Of a stretch of 64,000 nucleotides of DNA, positions 22,360 through 33,555 are shown in pieces. Below the pieces are notes generated by a model. The model was not told the DNA's origin and did no database searches. It was given only the letters and a program-made list of their open reading frames with translations. The position numbers were made by a program, and so were the translations under genes. This stretch comes from Paragyromitra xinjiangensis (taxonomy: Eukaryota > Ascomycota > Pezizomycetes > Pezizales > Discinaceae): assembly GCA_038503065.1 (NCBI GenBank), contig JBCAMK010000020.1, positions 992,001-1,056,000 on the forward strand, given 5' to 3'. Numbering within the stretch: position 1 is the first letter of the stretch; each line of letters begins with the position of its first letter.

Positions 22360-24903
22360 ATGCCACCTCTACCTCTAATTCCTTCGTCTTTTGCAATATG
22401 TTTGCGTTGCCAATTTCGATATTCCCACAGATTGCAGTTGCCCCGGCGAATGGCTCTTCCGCAGATGCGACTTCGCTCTGTAGCGTTCTTCACGACAACT
22501 CCTCTGTTAAAGGCGAACGCATCGTCTTCCCGGGAGCTCGTCATCCTCGAACCGCCTGGTCCGCGAGTATCCCTGCATAGGTATGCACCGCCGCCACGTG
22601 ATCTGGACGATACCGATCTCGGCTCTGGTATCCAACAACTCTTGACCTTCGAATTTAAGGACCAAGATGTCCTTGATGCGACCCATATAGGTATATTACT
22701 GTGCAAGCCACATGTCACAAAGGTTAGTAAGGAGCGGTACGAGCAGATTTTCATGGAGATCAACCACGCATTTCTCAGGCCTCAATTGCTCGAATACTAT
22801 TCCAAAAGCATGCGAGTCGGAAAGGGGAGACCGTCGGCGTTGAGTAAAGCTCCTAAAAAAGGAGAGCTTCTGCATGAGATCATGAGGAATATGTGGGGTA
22901 TTGAGGTTACAGACGAAATTGCTGAAAGGGAGGACGTATTAATGAACGAGGAAATCAAGAGCAACAGGAGGGATATCTTCTTTATGATTGGTGAAGGTAA
23001 ATATATGCTTGTAGTTTTTCTGGAGAAGGAGAAGGATATAAGAATGGGCGTTTGCATTTGGCATTGACTAATGCTGATCTTAGATGGTCGGGCTTTAAGG
23101 GAATGGGCACAACTGTATTCTACAAGGATTACAGTTAATGTGCAAACATCAGTTCTACAGTTACGAGGAAGCTTAGCAAACATCGAGAAGATTAAAGCAG
23201 AGATCGAAAATATGCTCGAGAAAATCATCACCGAAGATATTGATTTGTCCTGGGTATCGAGACTGGAAAAATTCAACGACGAGTTCATCACGCCAATTGC
23301 TAGGATCACGAATACTTTCATTGAAAGAGTCGATGATAACGCAGTAAGTAATTTTATTTATTTTTGTCGATACTGGTTGCTAATTTCGAGCAAGATCCGA
23401 GTTGTGGCGCTTGGGCCAACAAGACATGCAATTGAGGATGTTCGCCGGCTACTCTTCACTTCTTTAGACTTGCAATTCCAATCCTCATACTCCTTGCTAT
23501 ACAATGCTCCTAGAGGTCGCGAGGAGCCTGAAGGCGCGTTATATCCTTTTACTGAGGATTCCTCACTACCGTGGAGATTCAGGGGGAGGAATTGGGGTCG
23601 TTGGAGAGATGTCAGAAGGAAGATACCTGAGCCTTCGATGACCGAACCGAACCCACTCCTAGACCAAGGAGCCTCAGGCGCAACCAGAATGAAGGACGAG
23701 AAGAGCTGGGATGGATTGGGTGAGGTTCGTAAGATTCTGGATGAAAGCGCAAACCAAAGAATGGCGGGATTGGAAGAACAGCAAGTGCCTGCAGCCGAAT
23801 ATCAAGTCATTCTAGGTTGTCTGCTCCACGACTCAGATGGGCACAGTGTGTCAAAAGGCCCCAAATTTCTCAAAGAATTTATTAAGGAAGAAAAACCTAA
23901 AGTTCTCTCTCAGGATTTCCCAGGGGTTTCATTCATCGCCCAAATGCCCCACAGCCGTATAGGTACACCTCTCTCCGACGAATATCAAACAAAACCTTTA
24001 GGGGATGAAGTATCCTATTCATTCACCCTCAAATTCGCGCCTTCACCTTGGACTATTCAAGATACTTTCGAATATTTCCCCCCACTCGAAATGACCTTGA
24101 TGGTGGATCCACATACAGGTGAAGCAGGAAACCCAAATCTAGTAGCAGTTCTTTCCGAATCGATAGCCGACTTCCTCTTGCCAAGCCAATCTTGCGATCT
24201 CAGGTTTCTCCGCCGTGTTAAGGTTCCGCTAAGTCTAGGCTCACCGGGGGTTACCGCGGAAGGTGTCACTAAGGAAGAGGTGGCAAGGTTTATGGGCGAG
24301 AGTAATCTCAACCCTATCAGTGGCGATAAACTTCATGCCTCACCTCAAATCAAAGTCTCGATCCCACCCCAGATGATGGAGCACTGCCCGAACGCGCCGA
24401 CAGGAGAGGTAGATTATATTTTCACTGGGATGGAGTTTAGACGTGAACTCAAATACGACTGGGTGGGGCATTCTCTACATTATTCAGTCGTTGAGGGTGG
24501 CGTGAGTGGTGGGAGGAAGCCGGAGGTAAAACTTGTCTGCAGGACAACTCCTAGAGTTGAGAAACAACTGAAGGAGGTGAAGGGAATGGGGCGGGAAATA
24601 GAGGAGCTAAAAATGGATAAGGAAGCAGAGGATGTGGGACTTAGTGGGCCGCAGTTTGAGACACCCAAGTCTCAAGTGTCAGAGTCAGAGTTCGAAACGT
24701 TAAATTCCAGCACACTAGATCGTGAAACATCGGAAGCGCAAGAACTGGAAAGGTACGGACCGGAAATGCGGGAGTCGGAAACACCTGCAGAGGTATATGA
24801 TACAGCATTCTCGTCTTTCGTAGATAGTACTATGGAGTTGGTGAGGTCACTGGAGGAGCGTTTGTCAGATAGTATAAGTGGGGGCAAGGGCGTTTTGAGG
24901 TAA
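22360..24903 (+). CDS. SLS1: SLS1-like mitochondrial inner-membrane protein
   Basis: Matches the fungal SLS family. Yeast Sls1 couples mitochondrial transcription to translation at the inner membrane. Inferred exons: 22360-22996, 23084-23343, 23395-24903 (801 aa). Introns are 87 and 51 bp and phases are consistent. The N-terminus (MPPLPLIPSSFAICLRCQFR) is rich in Arg, Ser and Leu and lacks acidic residues, so it looks like a matrix presequence. Family blocks follow: LLHEIMRNMWGIEV, EREDVLMNEEIK, DIFFMIGEDGRALREWAQ, and a repeated structural unit of the type ITVNVQTSVLQLRGSLANIE. The C-terminal third is acidic and variable. No strong transmembrane helix is obvious. The start at 22360 is chosen over 22165 for the presequence. 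Assignment rests on remembered block patterns. Confidence 0.75.
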
Positions 24904-25293
24904 CGGTTATTACTTGTTATGGGCTTAGATGGCTGGATGTATTGTATATATTCAATCTTGGGGCTTGGGTCATCGCATATACATTTGTCCCCATGCCACG
25001 TACTATTTGACAAGGAACGATGTGAATAAGTTGAAGGCTAGTAGGATATTCGCGGGAATTCTATCTTTGAAGCTGAGAAGTAAAAATATCCTAGAAGAAT
25101 ATTATGGGATTTTGGGTATCAGTTTCACAGGATATGCGCGCTAGCCGTGGCGGAAACGGTTATATTGATATGCAACTTCAAAAAGTGACAAGTCCTCTGG
25201 GCTTGCAGCGGAGCCCATTCGCCCACGACAAATAATGATGAAAACAAAAGCTCACAATAACACAATAATACAATACTAGTAAAACATCTGGCC
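24904..25293. other. Intergenic (convergent 3' ends)
   Basis: 390 bp between the stops of the SLS1-like gene and the small MGNLCGK gene. It should contain both 3' UTRs. No gene is seen. Confidence 0.5.
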
Positions 25294-25767
25294 CTAATCC
25301 CAAACTAGGCGCTCCTGCTGTCCTTTAGCCTTTGCCAAATCTTGGATGTGCTGGTTTTGTGTTTTCCGCTTGTCCTGATCTAGCTGGTTTGCTAACTTGC
25401 CACTTTTCCGGGCGTTATTTAGTCGTTGCTATTGGGAACACACATCAGCCACCTGTTTCGCTTTGCTTGTTTGATGCATTCCCAAGCAATCGAATCTTTC
25501 CCCTACCTCTGCTGCTAGCGCAGCTGCCGCTCGCGCGTCAGGTGGAGCCGACTGTGACTGCTCTCTATCCGTCCCACCTCCACCAAGACTCGAAACATTG
25601 CCACCTAAGGTTCTCCCTGGACCGGTAACTTTAGGTGTTCTGGGGTTCTTTGCTTTTGAGCGAGCTGCGATGGGTACTTGTTCGTTTGTTGGCAAGGCCG
25701 GTGCTGAACCAAGAACACGTCCCGGTGGAACTAGGGAAGTTGACTCTTTGCCGCAAAGGTTACCCAT
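25294..25767 (-). CDS. Small fungal protein with N-terminal MGNLCGK
   Basis: Two inferred exons, 25767-25507 and 25428-25294, give 131 aa. The 78-bp intron has a GTAGGG donor, a CTGAT branch point and an AATAG acceptor, and removes an in-frame stop. The N-terminus MGNLCGKES has Gly2 and Cys4, the arrangement used for myristoylation plus palmitoylation, though position 6 is Lys rather than Ser. The middle is Gly/Pro/Ala-rich (PGRTLGGNVSSLGGGG). The second exon is a charged, probably helical tail (RKSGKLANQLDQDKRKTQNQ) ending LVWD. I recall similar short proteins in other ascomycetes with this order of blocks but know no function. Membrane attachment is inference. Confidence 0.7.
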
Positions 25768-27329
25768 CTCTTGGACTCGAATAAAATACCGGGGTGATTG
25801 GATCAGGGAGAATAGGAGTCAAGCACTCACGCACCGTAAGAGAACGTGGGCTTTGACGAGCGCGGGTTGGATTAAGATTTTGAGCCGCCTGCTCGGTGAA
25901 GCCAATCAGACTCCATGAACGTCAGGAGAAGGTTGATGTGCTGCTGCAGCCACATTGCCAAGCTCGGCGATCCCTGCAGCTGCTCGTGACTACTAGGGTG
26001 TCTATGCAAAAGTCTAACCCAAGCTACCGGCACTTTGTGTGCGTAAAATGTGGCGCAATCAATAACAGGAACCAAGAATGTGCTCAATATCACTCGTGAA
26101 AATAGGTTGTTAACCCAGGAAACGGGGGATCCGCGCGACTACTATAGTGATCGGTCACTTCTGACACAACAAATTACAACTTTGCACCTAGTTTACTACT
26201 TGCAGACGATTGACGCCTACTCGTATTCTTCAAACGTTACCGGATACTGGTATGGGCCGCCGCTAGCATGCAATACACTCGCCCGCATCCTGTATCATTT
26301 AACTGGCAGATACTCTGCTAGAAATCCTCTATTATTTGTTGACTTTTGTGCAACTAAGGGCTTAGCCAAATAGATTGCTGGATTTTGTTCGTGGCGTGGT
26401 GAATAGCAACTCATACAACGAACGGCAAAAAAGATCGAGAAACGTGAGACTTGGAGTTCGGGGTTGTTATTGGCTCACCAGAGTTTACAAGGAAGATTCT
26501 GGCACCTAGATTGGCCACAGAGCCCTGTCAGTAGACCCCGGTTTCTCGATCTTTTTTTACCGTACACTGTAGAAGGCGAGCCAGCAGCAGAGACATGGCG
26601 CTCCCAGTTACCAGATTCCGGTAACGTTTGAAGAATACGAGTATACCAGATACCAGGTGGGCCTGCATACCACGCGGTATTATGCACCCAGCACAATTGA
26701 GTCCTGCACGTGGACCCTGTTTGGTGTAAAAATGTCAGTCATCTATGTTGAGCAGAGACACACATTACTGAGAGTGTGTACTACATGTTGTATATATTAT
26801 ACTTTTTGTGTTTAGCGTTGGGTAAACATGGGAGTGAAATGAACGTTGGCATATTTTATGCCTGAGTAAGGAACTAGGAATCCAGGTAGAAGATATTAGA
26901 CCAGATTGACAAAAAAATTGATGCCACATATTACCTGCGGGTAAGTCTCCGAGTAGCTACTAGTATATATATCTCAAATGGCTCCTAAGTAGTTGAATAA
27001 TGCAAACTGGGTTGAGGTAGAAATCTACCCTTTATGACGAGATAGACCGAAACTAGGAACCTGAACCGTACTAGCCAGGAGTATATGAGACGGGGGGCTT
27101 TGAACTACGGATAAGGTTGGGGCGAAGTGGAATATAGTAAATTCTAGATGATCACTGGTGGCGGGGGAACTGCTAAGAAGAGACGATACACGATAGGGAA
27201 CATACACCGGCACCTAAACGTCATCCTAAAATTTTCTTGGTCCTCAAAATCAATAATATATCTCGGAGAAGCAATTAAAATTAACCAAAAACGTGTGGAA
27301 AAACACACAAGTACACCGCTCCAGTTTGA
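25768..27329. other. Intergenic with composite inverted repeat
   Basis: 1.6 kb without a supported gene. Its main content is the nested inverted-repeat element at 26218-26643. The left edge is the promoter of the small MGNLCGK gene. The right edge is the 3' flank of GID4. Confidence 0.6.
26218..26643. mobile_element. MITE-like element with nested inverted repeats
   Basis: A perfect 27-bp inverted repeat (26218-26244 with 26617-26643) encloses a second, nearly perfect one of about 20 bp (about 26423-26443 with 26540-26562, core AAAAAAGATCGAGAAAC). Beyond the outer arms the pairing continues imperfectly inward (TACTGGTATGGG against ATCTGGTAACTGGG). The left spacer is about 180 bp and the right about 55 bp, so one side has gained or lost sequence. 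There is no transposase frame, which fits a decayed non-autonomous DNA element. Target-site duplications were not identified. Confidence 0.6.
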
Positions 27330-29492
27330 TTATCGGAACTCATAGGTAGGAAATAGACGTTCTCTCGGCTTCAGATTAAGTTCTTGAAAAGGCTGGCTCA
27401 TCGGGTCGTAGTAGAAGCCTTGCACCCGCCCATCTGATCTTCGAAGAGATAGGAAGTAAAATCCTCCTATGGTGAGTACTCCGACATCGGGGGAGGTTTG
27501 TGGCGTGATGAAGCATTTTTCTGCACAAAGTGGAACCACCAGGAGAAGAGTAAGCTCGGCAAAACGATATTCCTTTAATTGCCATCCGATATTGCACTGC
27601 GAAACAAAGAACAGGGAAATAACAGGCAAACGGTTGACCGTTTCGAGCTGAACAGCAGCGAGACGAGGGAACGGATGAAAGTGTTTGTGAGCGTTATTTG
27701 AAGGAGATTGGGAATCTTACCTTTCCATCTCATAAATACCCAATTGTCTGTAAGATCCTTCATGAATTTTCTAGAGACCAAACTCTTAACGAGCTGTCCG
27801 TTGCTTAACTGACAGAATGGCTCTAATTTTCTCCAATTGTGCGCATCATCTTTAATATTACTCGGGAAATTGAAAGTCTCAAAACTATGCGTTTTGAAAT
27901 CAATAATTTCACCCTCTAGAAATGTAGTTATGCTAGTCTTGTCAGAAGCAGGTCTTTGAAAATCTGTAAAGGCTTCCATCGTCCCGGCTATGAAGATTAC
28001 GTGGAAATTGTCCGCGGTTAGCTATAAAAAAAGAATAAATTTTTTGGAGTGCTATGCACTTACTTAAACGTAGTTGCGAATAATCTATACTAGATATGAT
28101 CACCTTTACGGTCCATTGATGTGGATTATTAATATAATGCGATGATGCTCTACTAGTTCTACGAGACTCATCAGGGTAGGAAGCAGCAGCACCAGTTGTG
28201 TTTGAGGGTAGGGAGGAAGTAGAAGAAGCTGAGGACACCGCTGACCGTTGATGCACGGCAGGGACCACCAACGGGGTGGTTTGGGAACCCCAGAACACGC
28301 CCCCAACTTTGAGCCATGAAGTCTCAGCGACATGTAGAGAATGAGTATCTAACAAAAGATCGTCATATCTGGATTCGTCATCTAGCACCTCAAGCCAGTC
28401 ATCGCCACGATTGAAACCTGCTTTCACTGCCAGACGTAGACTTTCTTCGGGACCGCTACTAGTTCGAAGCTTTGCAAGATACTTAATAACTTCTTCAAGT
28501 TCATAAGAGGATGCTGAAGATGAACTTAAATCCCTGCGGTTCTCACTTCGAGTTCTGAAAGGACGAGGGCGAAGCATCGTCTCGGCATCCCTCCATTCTG
28601 AACGAGAACGAGAAGCATCATCTCTCGCTTCTCTTTCTCGCTCTCTTTCCCAGGACCAACTATGCCATTGGGGCCGGGAGCGCACTGGACGACGTGGATT
28701 TTGTCGTGAGGGCTGTACGGGAGTTGGCCTAAATAATGGGTCTATCGAAGTACCAAATAAGTTTTCATACATTCGTATATTGGTACTTGGTTCTCGATGT
28801 ATCCGCGTCCGGGACGGCGAGCCAGAAAGCGGCGGCGAAGGGCTATAAGCCCGATGAGAGAGAGGTGCATCTCCTAATATCTCATCATCAAGCTCCCCAC
28901 CATCAATTAAAGGTGGAATTAAGCGGCTTTCAAACTCTTCCTCGGGCGGTGTAGCTGGAGCCCAGTCATACAACGACTGTCTTTGCCCTGGTCTCCAGAA
29001 TGGAACACGAGGTCCGTAAGCCTGGTCTCGCTGTGATTGTTGGCGGTCGGTATCTCTTGGGGATTGGCGTAGTCGGGTTGAACCAGCTGTTCTCCTCATT
29101 CGGTCGTCATTGCCGCTGAGACCCGGTTGGTCTCCACCTACCCGATGAGGTCGAAGCTGTGACTGTCCATGCAAGCCTCTATGTCTGACCCTAGGATTGT
29201 CGTCCTCGACCGGAGGGACCTGAGGGATGGACTGCAGTGGGGGAGAAGGGACGATGGTGGAGGGGAGCATGCGGCTCCCCAAAACGCCTAGGGTGTCCTC
29301 GGATAACGACAGAGGACGGTATGGGGAAATAGATGGAGAATCCTGGAAACTAGGGGTCAGCACTATTCCAGGACAGAATGACTGCTGCAGGAGATTTCGA
29401 TGATGAATGATGGCTTGCTTACGGACGGCGAGTTTTCTGGAGGAGCCATCTGCGGGTGGATAAAGAACACGACGGGGTGATGCTTCAACCAA
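27330..29492 (-). CDS. GID4: GID4/VID24-type substrate receptor of the GID/CTLH ubiquitin ligase
   Basis: The VID24 domain recognises N-terminal proline degrons, and in yeast directs gluconeogenic enzymes to the GID E3 ligase. Inferred exons: 29492-28064, 27987-27721, 27520-27330 (628 aa). Introns are 76 bp (GTAAGT, GCTAACC branch, CATAG) and 200 bp (GTAAGA...GCAG). The domain occupies roughly residues 455-628. It starts QWTVKVIISSIDYSQLRLTGTMEAF, formed across junction 1 and quoted here as two blocks around the splice. It continues with ITTFLEGEIIDFKTHSFETF, NWRKLEPFCQL, FMRWKEKCFITP (junction 2) and GFYFLSL, and ends GFYYDPMSQPFQELNL. The long N-terminal part is disordered, Pro/Arg/Ser-rich, much longer than in yeast Gid4. 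GID10 or another VID24 paralogue is the alternative. Confidence 0.88.
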
Positions 29493-31949
29493 GGGGAGCT
29501 TTGTAGTGGATCTCTAGTACAAAAACGGGTTCTTTCTTGTTCTCTATCTTTCTTTACTTGGTACTCTCTTTGACTTCGGGATAGATGGGCAAATAGGATG
29601 CAATAATATCTATTTAGGCCCGGTAGATAAATCAGGATGGACGTTCGCTTCTTCTTCTCTTTCTGTTCCTTAAGGGGTGAGCGGGGACGCGGTCTGTCGT
29701 GGTGATGGTTGTTGCGTTGAAACGGAACGTGAACGACAACGGATAGACTCGCGCGCTATCTATCATTATCTTTCTTCCTGGTCCTGTGTGCAGGAGTTGA
29801 TCCCAGGGCGACGAATTTACGGTTTACCACCGATTTTTTGGTACAAACCTGCCTGCGTATGCGGGCGTTCAATCACAGAAAACGATCGCGCCAATCTTGA
29901 TTTGCTGATCGCTGGATTTTGGGGGGGGGTTTGGGACATCACTCGTTCCTGAAAACGACCGAGGCGGTGGCTCCACACAGGTGATTGATATGATGGCCCG
30001 AATTCGTCTGGTCAACACCCAACGCTTCCTCTCCTCCAGTCCAGTAGCCATGCCATTGAGATTGAGATTGAGAGCGATGCATTAGTGCCGTATTCTCCTT
30101 GCCTGACATGCGCTCCAAAGGATTTCATGCGCTCTGCTCGGACCGCAGGTGCTGCTCTGCGTGGGTGTGTGGGACATATGCTGTCTCGGACAGCCCTACT
30201 ACCTACTCGGAACGTCATTCTCTACCAACAATTGCAACCTTCAGCCCCACCCATTTCCCCCCCAATAGATCCATATATCTTGTGCAATTGCATGAGGTTG
30301 AAAAAACTACTGCATCAATTGAACTCGGACCTACGTCCCTAGTGTGCTCGCCTACCACTATTCTCTACATGTCTGTACTTACCTTATTGCTCTCCCGGAT
30401 CCTCCACGGGTTTTCCCATCCCGAGGTGCCGCGCCTCCGCTCTCTCCACTCTCACATCTCCTTGCTGGAAGCACCAATACCCTCACGATACTGTCCCTGT
30501 CCCTTCGAACACATTACCCGGTAGCTTCCCAATCTACCCCCCGTCTCATTCTCAACAATCTTGGTGTCTTTTGGTCCCTTTTCGCGCAATTTGATACTCG
30601 TCCTAGCGCTAGTTTCCTTCTTATTCATGTGGCCTAGATCGTTATCTCCGAAACTTCGTGAAAAATAATGAGTACTCTGATTTTTACTTTGAAAATTGAT
30701 CATCGGTGCATGAAATAACATTTGTCCTGCGAATTTCTCTCCTTCCTTTGCCACGTGCAGTATCAATATCATCCCGGTTGATGTTTTACAATTGAAGATC
30801 AAACCGAGAAATAAACGTGTAGGCAAGCGAGAGGTATCCGAACATCTCAATACGGCCCAGATATAGAAATTTGGGAGAATTGTCGATTTATCTTGCATAT
30901 CACGACTTACCGCCGTACTCTATCGCTTGCAAGCAAGTGCTTCTTAGGGTTAACCTGGTGATTTCAACATATCTTTAATTCGGTTGCCCCCAAAAATGCA
31001 ACCCTGCCATCCCGCTAAAGCACCTCGCGTGTCTTGTGTGTGCACTAGAGTAACTAGTTTTTTTCGCGATAGTGACCGCTCTTTTTTTCCCGGAGTATGT
31101 GACGCATAGCGTTCAACCTGCACGTTCGTCAGATCGGTGAAGACGAAGAAGTAGACGGCGGTTGCTTCCGGGGATCTGGAAAAAAAGAAATATATGAATG
31201 AGGAGCGATTGAAAAGAGAGTGAAACTCTCTACTTCTTGAATAATTGGAGGAGAAAACACACAATTTGGGGTTTTGGGCTAACAAGAGAGCAGGGAGTAA
31301 AACATCGTCACTTTTCTAGGCTGCGCTATCAATCAGTTTTGTTTCCAGACCGTTTCAAAAGGAAGATAGCCAATGCTCCAGCCATGTCAAGAGTTGAGGC
31401 AAAAAATAGAAAGTCATTCCTTAGCACCACCAGTATTCACTTCACACAAATTCTCTAGGGTTGCACTTCACATTACAGAATCATCAGTTGAAGTAGTTAT
31501 CGAGACCACTATCGCCTGATACCGTTGCACTTGCATGCATAGGCCAAAGTCGGATAATAGAAAAGCCAATCCAACCCAACCACCGAGCTCTTGTCTATTC
31601 TCGTTGGAGCGAAACGAGGAATTGGGAAAGGCGTCTAATCTGTTGGAAATAATCATCCTGGTAATCTGAGTTGGTTCGGAGAAATATAAACTGGGCAGTA
31701 GGCCCCGAAACTACTGCTCCTCACCAACATTCTATGAGCTGTCCTTTGGTCCCTTATTTAAAAAAAAAACGATCTGCTATCACCTCAACTACTGCCCTGA
31801 AACGAGCGTATATACGGCTATTCCTCACGCTTCTTTATCCTTCTCGTAATCTTACCCATAATTTTCATTACACAAGCCAGGGCTCCTATATTCCTTGTTA
31901 GCATACTGGCTTGATATCTGCCTCTCTTCATAAGCACCAGCATCGGGCC
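29493..31949. other. Intergenic, GID4 to galactonate dehydratase
   Basis: 2.5 kb between divergent genes. There is a 9-base G run at 29921-29929 and CT-rich stretches near 30360-30500. A minus frame at 30950-31285 (111 codons, with SPEATAVYFFVFTDL) looks slightly protein-like but has no recognisable family and no supporting exons. No gene is claimed. Confidence 0.5.
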
Positions 31950-33555
31950 ATGGCAAAGATTACATCGATCGAATATTTCCGCGTCCTGCCACGTTGGCTC
32001 TTCGTCAAAGTTGTTGATTCGGATGGCAATTATGGCTGGGGTGAATCTACTTTGGAAGGCCATACCGAAGCCATTGAAGGAAGTCTCAACGAATTGATTC
32101 TTAGATTCGTAGGTTATGAAGCTGAGTATGTCCCCCCTCCCTCGGAATCCCAATAGTGTACTTGGACAGGTAATTGGTATTAACTCTTTTGGTCTCTATA
32201 GCGATATCGAACACATCTGGCAAACTGCCTGGAGATTGGGATTTTATCGTGGCGGTGCTGTTTTCATGTCTGCTATCTCCGGCATTGACATCGCATTGTG
32301 GGATTTGAAAGGTACATTTCTATAGTTTCTTCAGGCCTCTTCCTTATTATCCAAGTCCTATTTTATTCGATGTTCGACGCGAATTCCGTCATTATGCACA
32401 TCCCGCGTCCGGTCTTGGCTACATGTAGATACCACGATCAGATTAACGATGCGGGGGGTCACCGTTGCGATGAGATAGGGCGTGGTGATCGTCATCACCT
32501 GCAGACCATCGGAGAATTGCTTCTTCGCTGAGTGATCACTTGTGACTAACAACATCTATAGCTAGGAGGCTCGGCGTTCCTATTTATTCCCTTCTCGGTG
32601 GGAAAGTCAGGAACAAGGTTGCAGTTTATGCCTGGATCGGCGGAGACCGTCCAGGAGATGTTGAAGCACAAGCGTTAGTACTCCCTTCCACTAAAATATC
32701 AGCTATCTGTATTTTCTACGGGCGGAAATTCTTGAATTTGATCCTATTTTACTAATGGTGTTTTCCTTATGATATGATAGTTTGAAGCGCAAAGCTCAAG
32801 GCTTCACTACCATTAAAATGAACGCCACTGAGGACTTGGGCTGGCTTGATTCCCCTGCCGCTCTGAAAGCTTCTGTCGAGCGTTTGAAGGCTGTTAAAGC
32901 TGTCGGCCTCGATGTTGGCCTCGACTTCCACGGCCGCATCCATAAGCCAATGGCCAAACAGCTTGCAAAGCTTTTGGAACCCCATCAGCCTCTCTTTATT
33001 GAGGAGCCATTGCTCTCCGAGCATCCTGAGGCCATCAAGCACTTTTCCCAGCAGACCACTATCCCGATTGCCCTTGGCGAGCGTCTATATAATAGATGGG
33101 ATATCAAACCTTTCCTCGAATCATCCTCGATTGACATTCTTCAACCTGATGTCTCTCACTGTGGTGGCATCTCTGAGATTCGCCGCATTGCAGCTATGTG
33201 TGAGGCTTATGATGTTGGTATTGCCCCTCATTGTCCCTTAGGGCCAATTTCACTCGCTGCGTCCATTCAAATTGCCCTCTCATCTCCCAACTTTGTCATC
33301 CAAGAGATGTCATTGGGAATCCACTACAACAAGATGACCCCTCCGGGTGTTGGGGCCTACGACTTGAACAACTACCTCAAGGACCCATCCGTTTTTGATG
33401 TTGAGGGTGGATTTGTGAAAGCTCTCACTGGTGTGGGGCTGGGTATCGAGGTTGACGAGGATGAGATCAGGAGAGTTTCTAAGGATCCTAAGTGTCAAAC
33501 TGCTTGGAGGTGCCTAGAGTTCCATGGCCCTGATGGCGCTGTCAGGGAGTGGTAA
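31950..33555 (+). CDS. Galactonate dehydratase-like enzyme (enolase superfamily, MR-type)
   Basis: Closely follows bacterial D-galactonate dehydratase (DgoD): sugar-acid dehydration to a 2-keto-3-deoxy acid, with Mg2+. Inferred exons: 31950-32125, 32202-32311, 32562-32673, 32781-33555 (390 aa, against about 380 for DgoD). Introns are 76, 250 and 107 bp. Visible family blocks: [80 protein letters not shown] with the catalytic histidine, PLFIEEP (metal ligand), [17 protein letters not shown] and APHCPLGPI with the second catalytic histidine. The catalytic set appears complete. It may act on D-galactonate or a related aldonic acid. The fungal L-galactonate dehydratase of pectin catabolism belongs to the same superfamily but a different branch. 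The protein is close to bacterial sequences, so an old transfer is possible. The introns show it is established in this genome. Confidence 0.9.

Noticed and set aside
30950..31285. Possible small gene on the minus strand
   Set aside because: A short stretch looks protein-like, but there are no exon signals, no family and no good start context.
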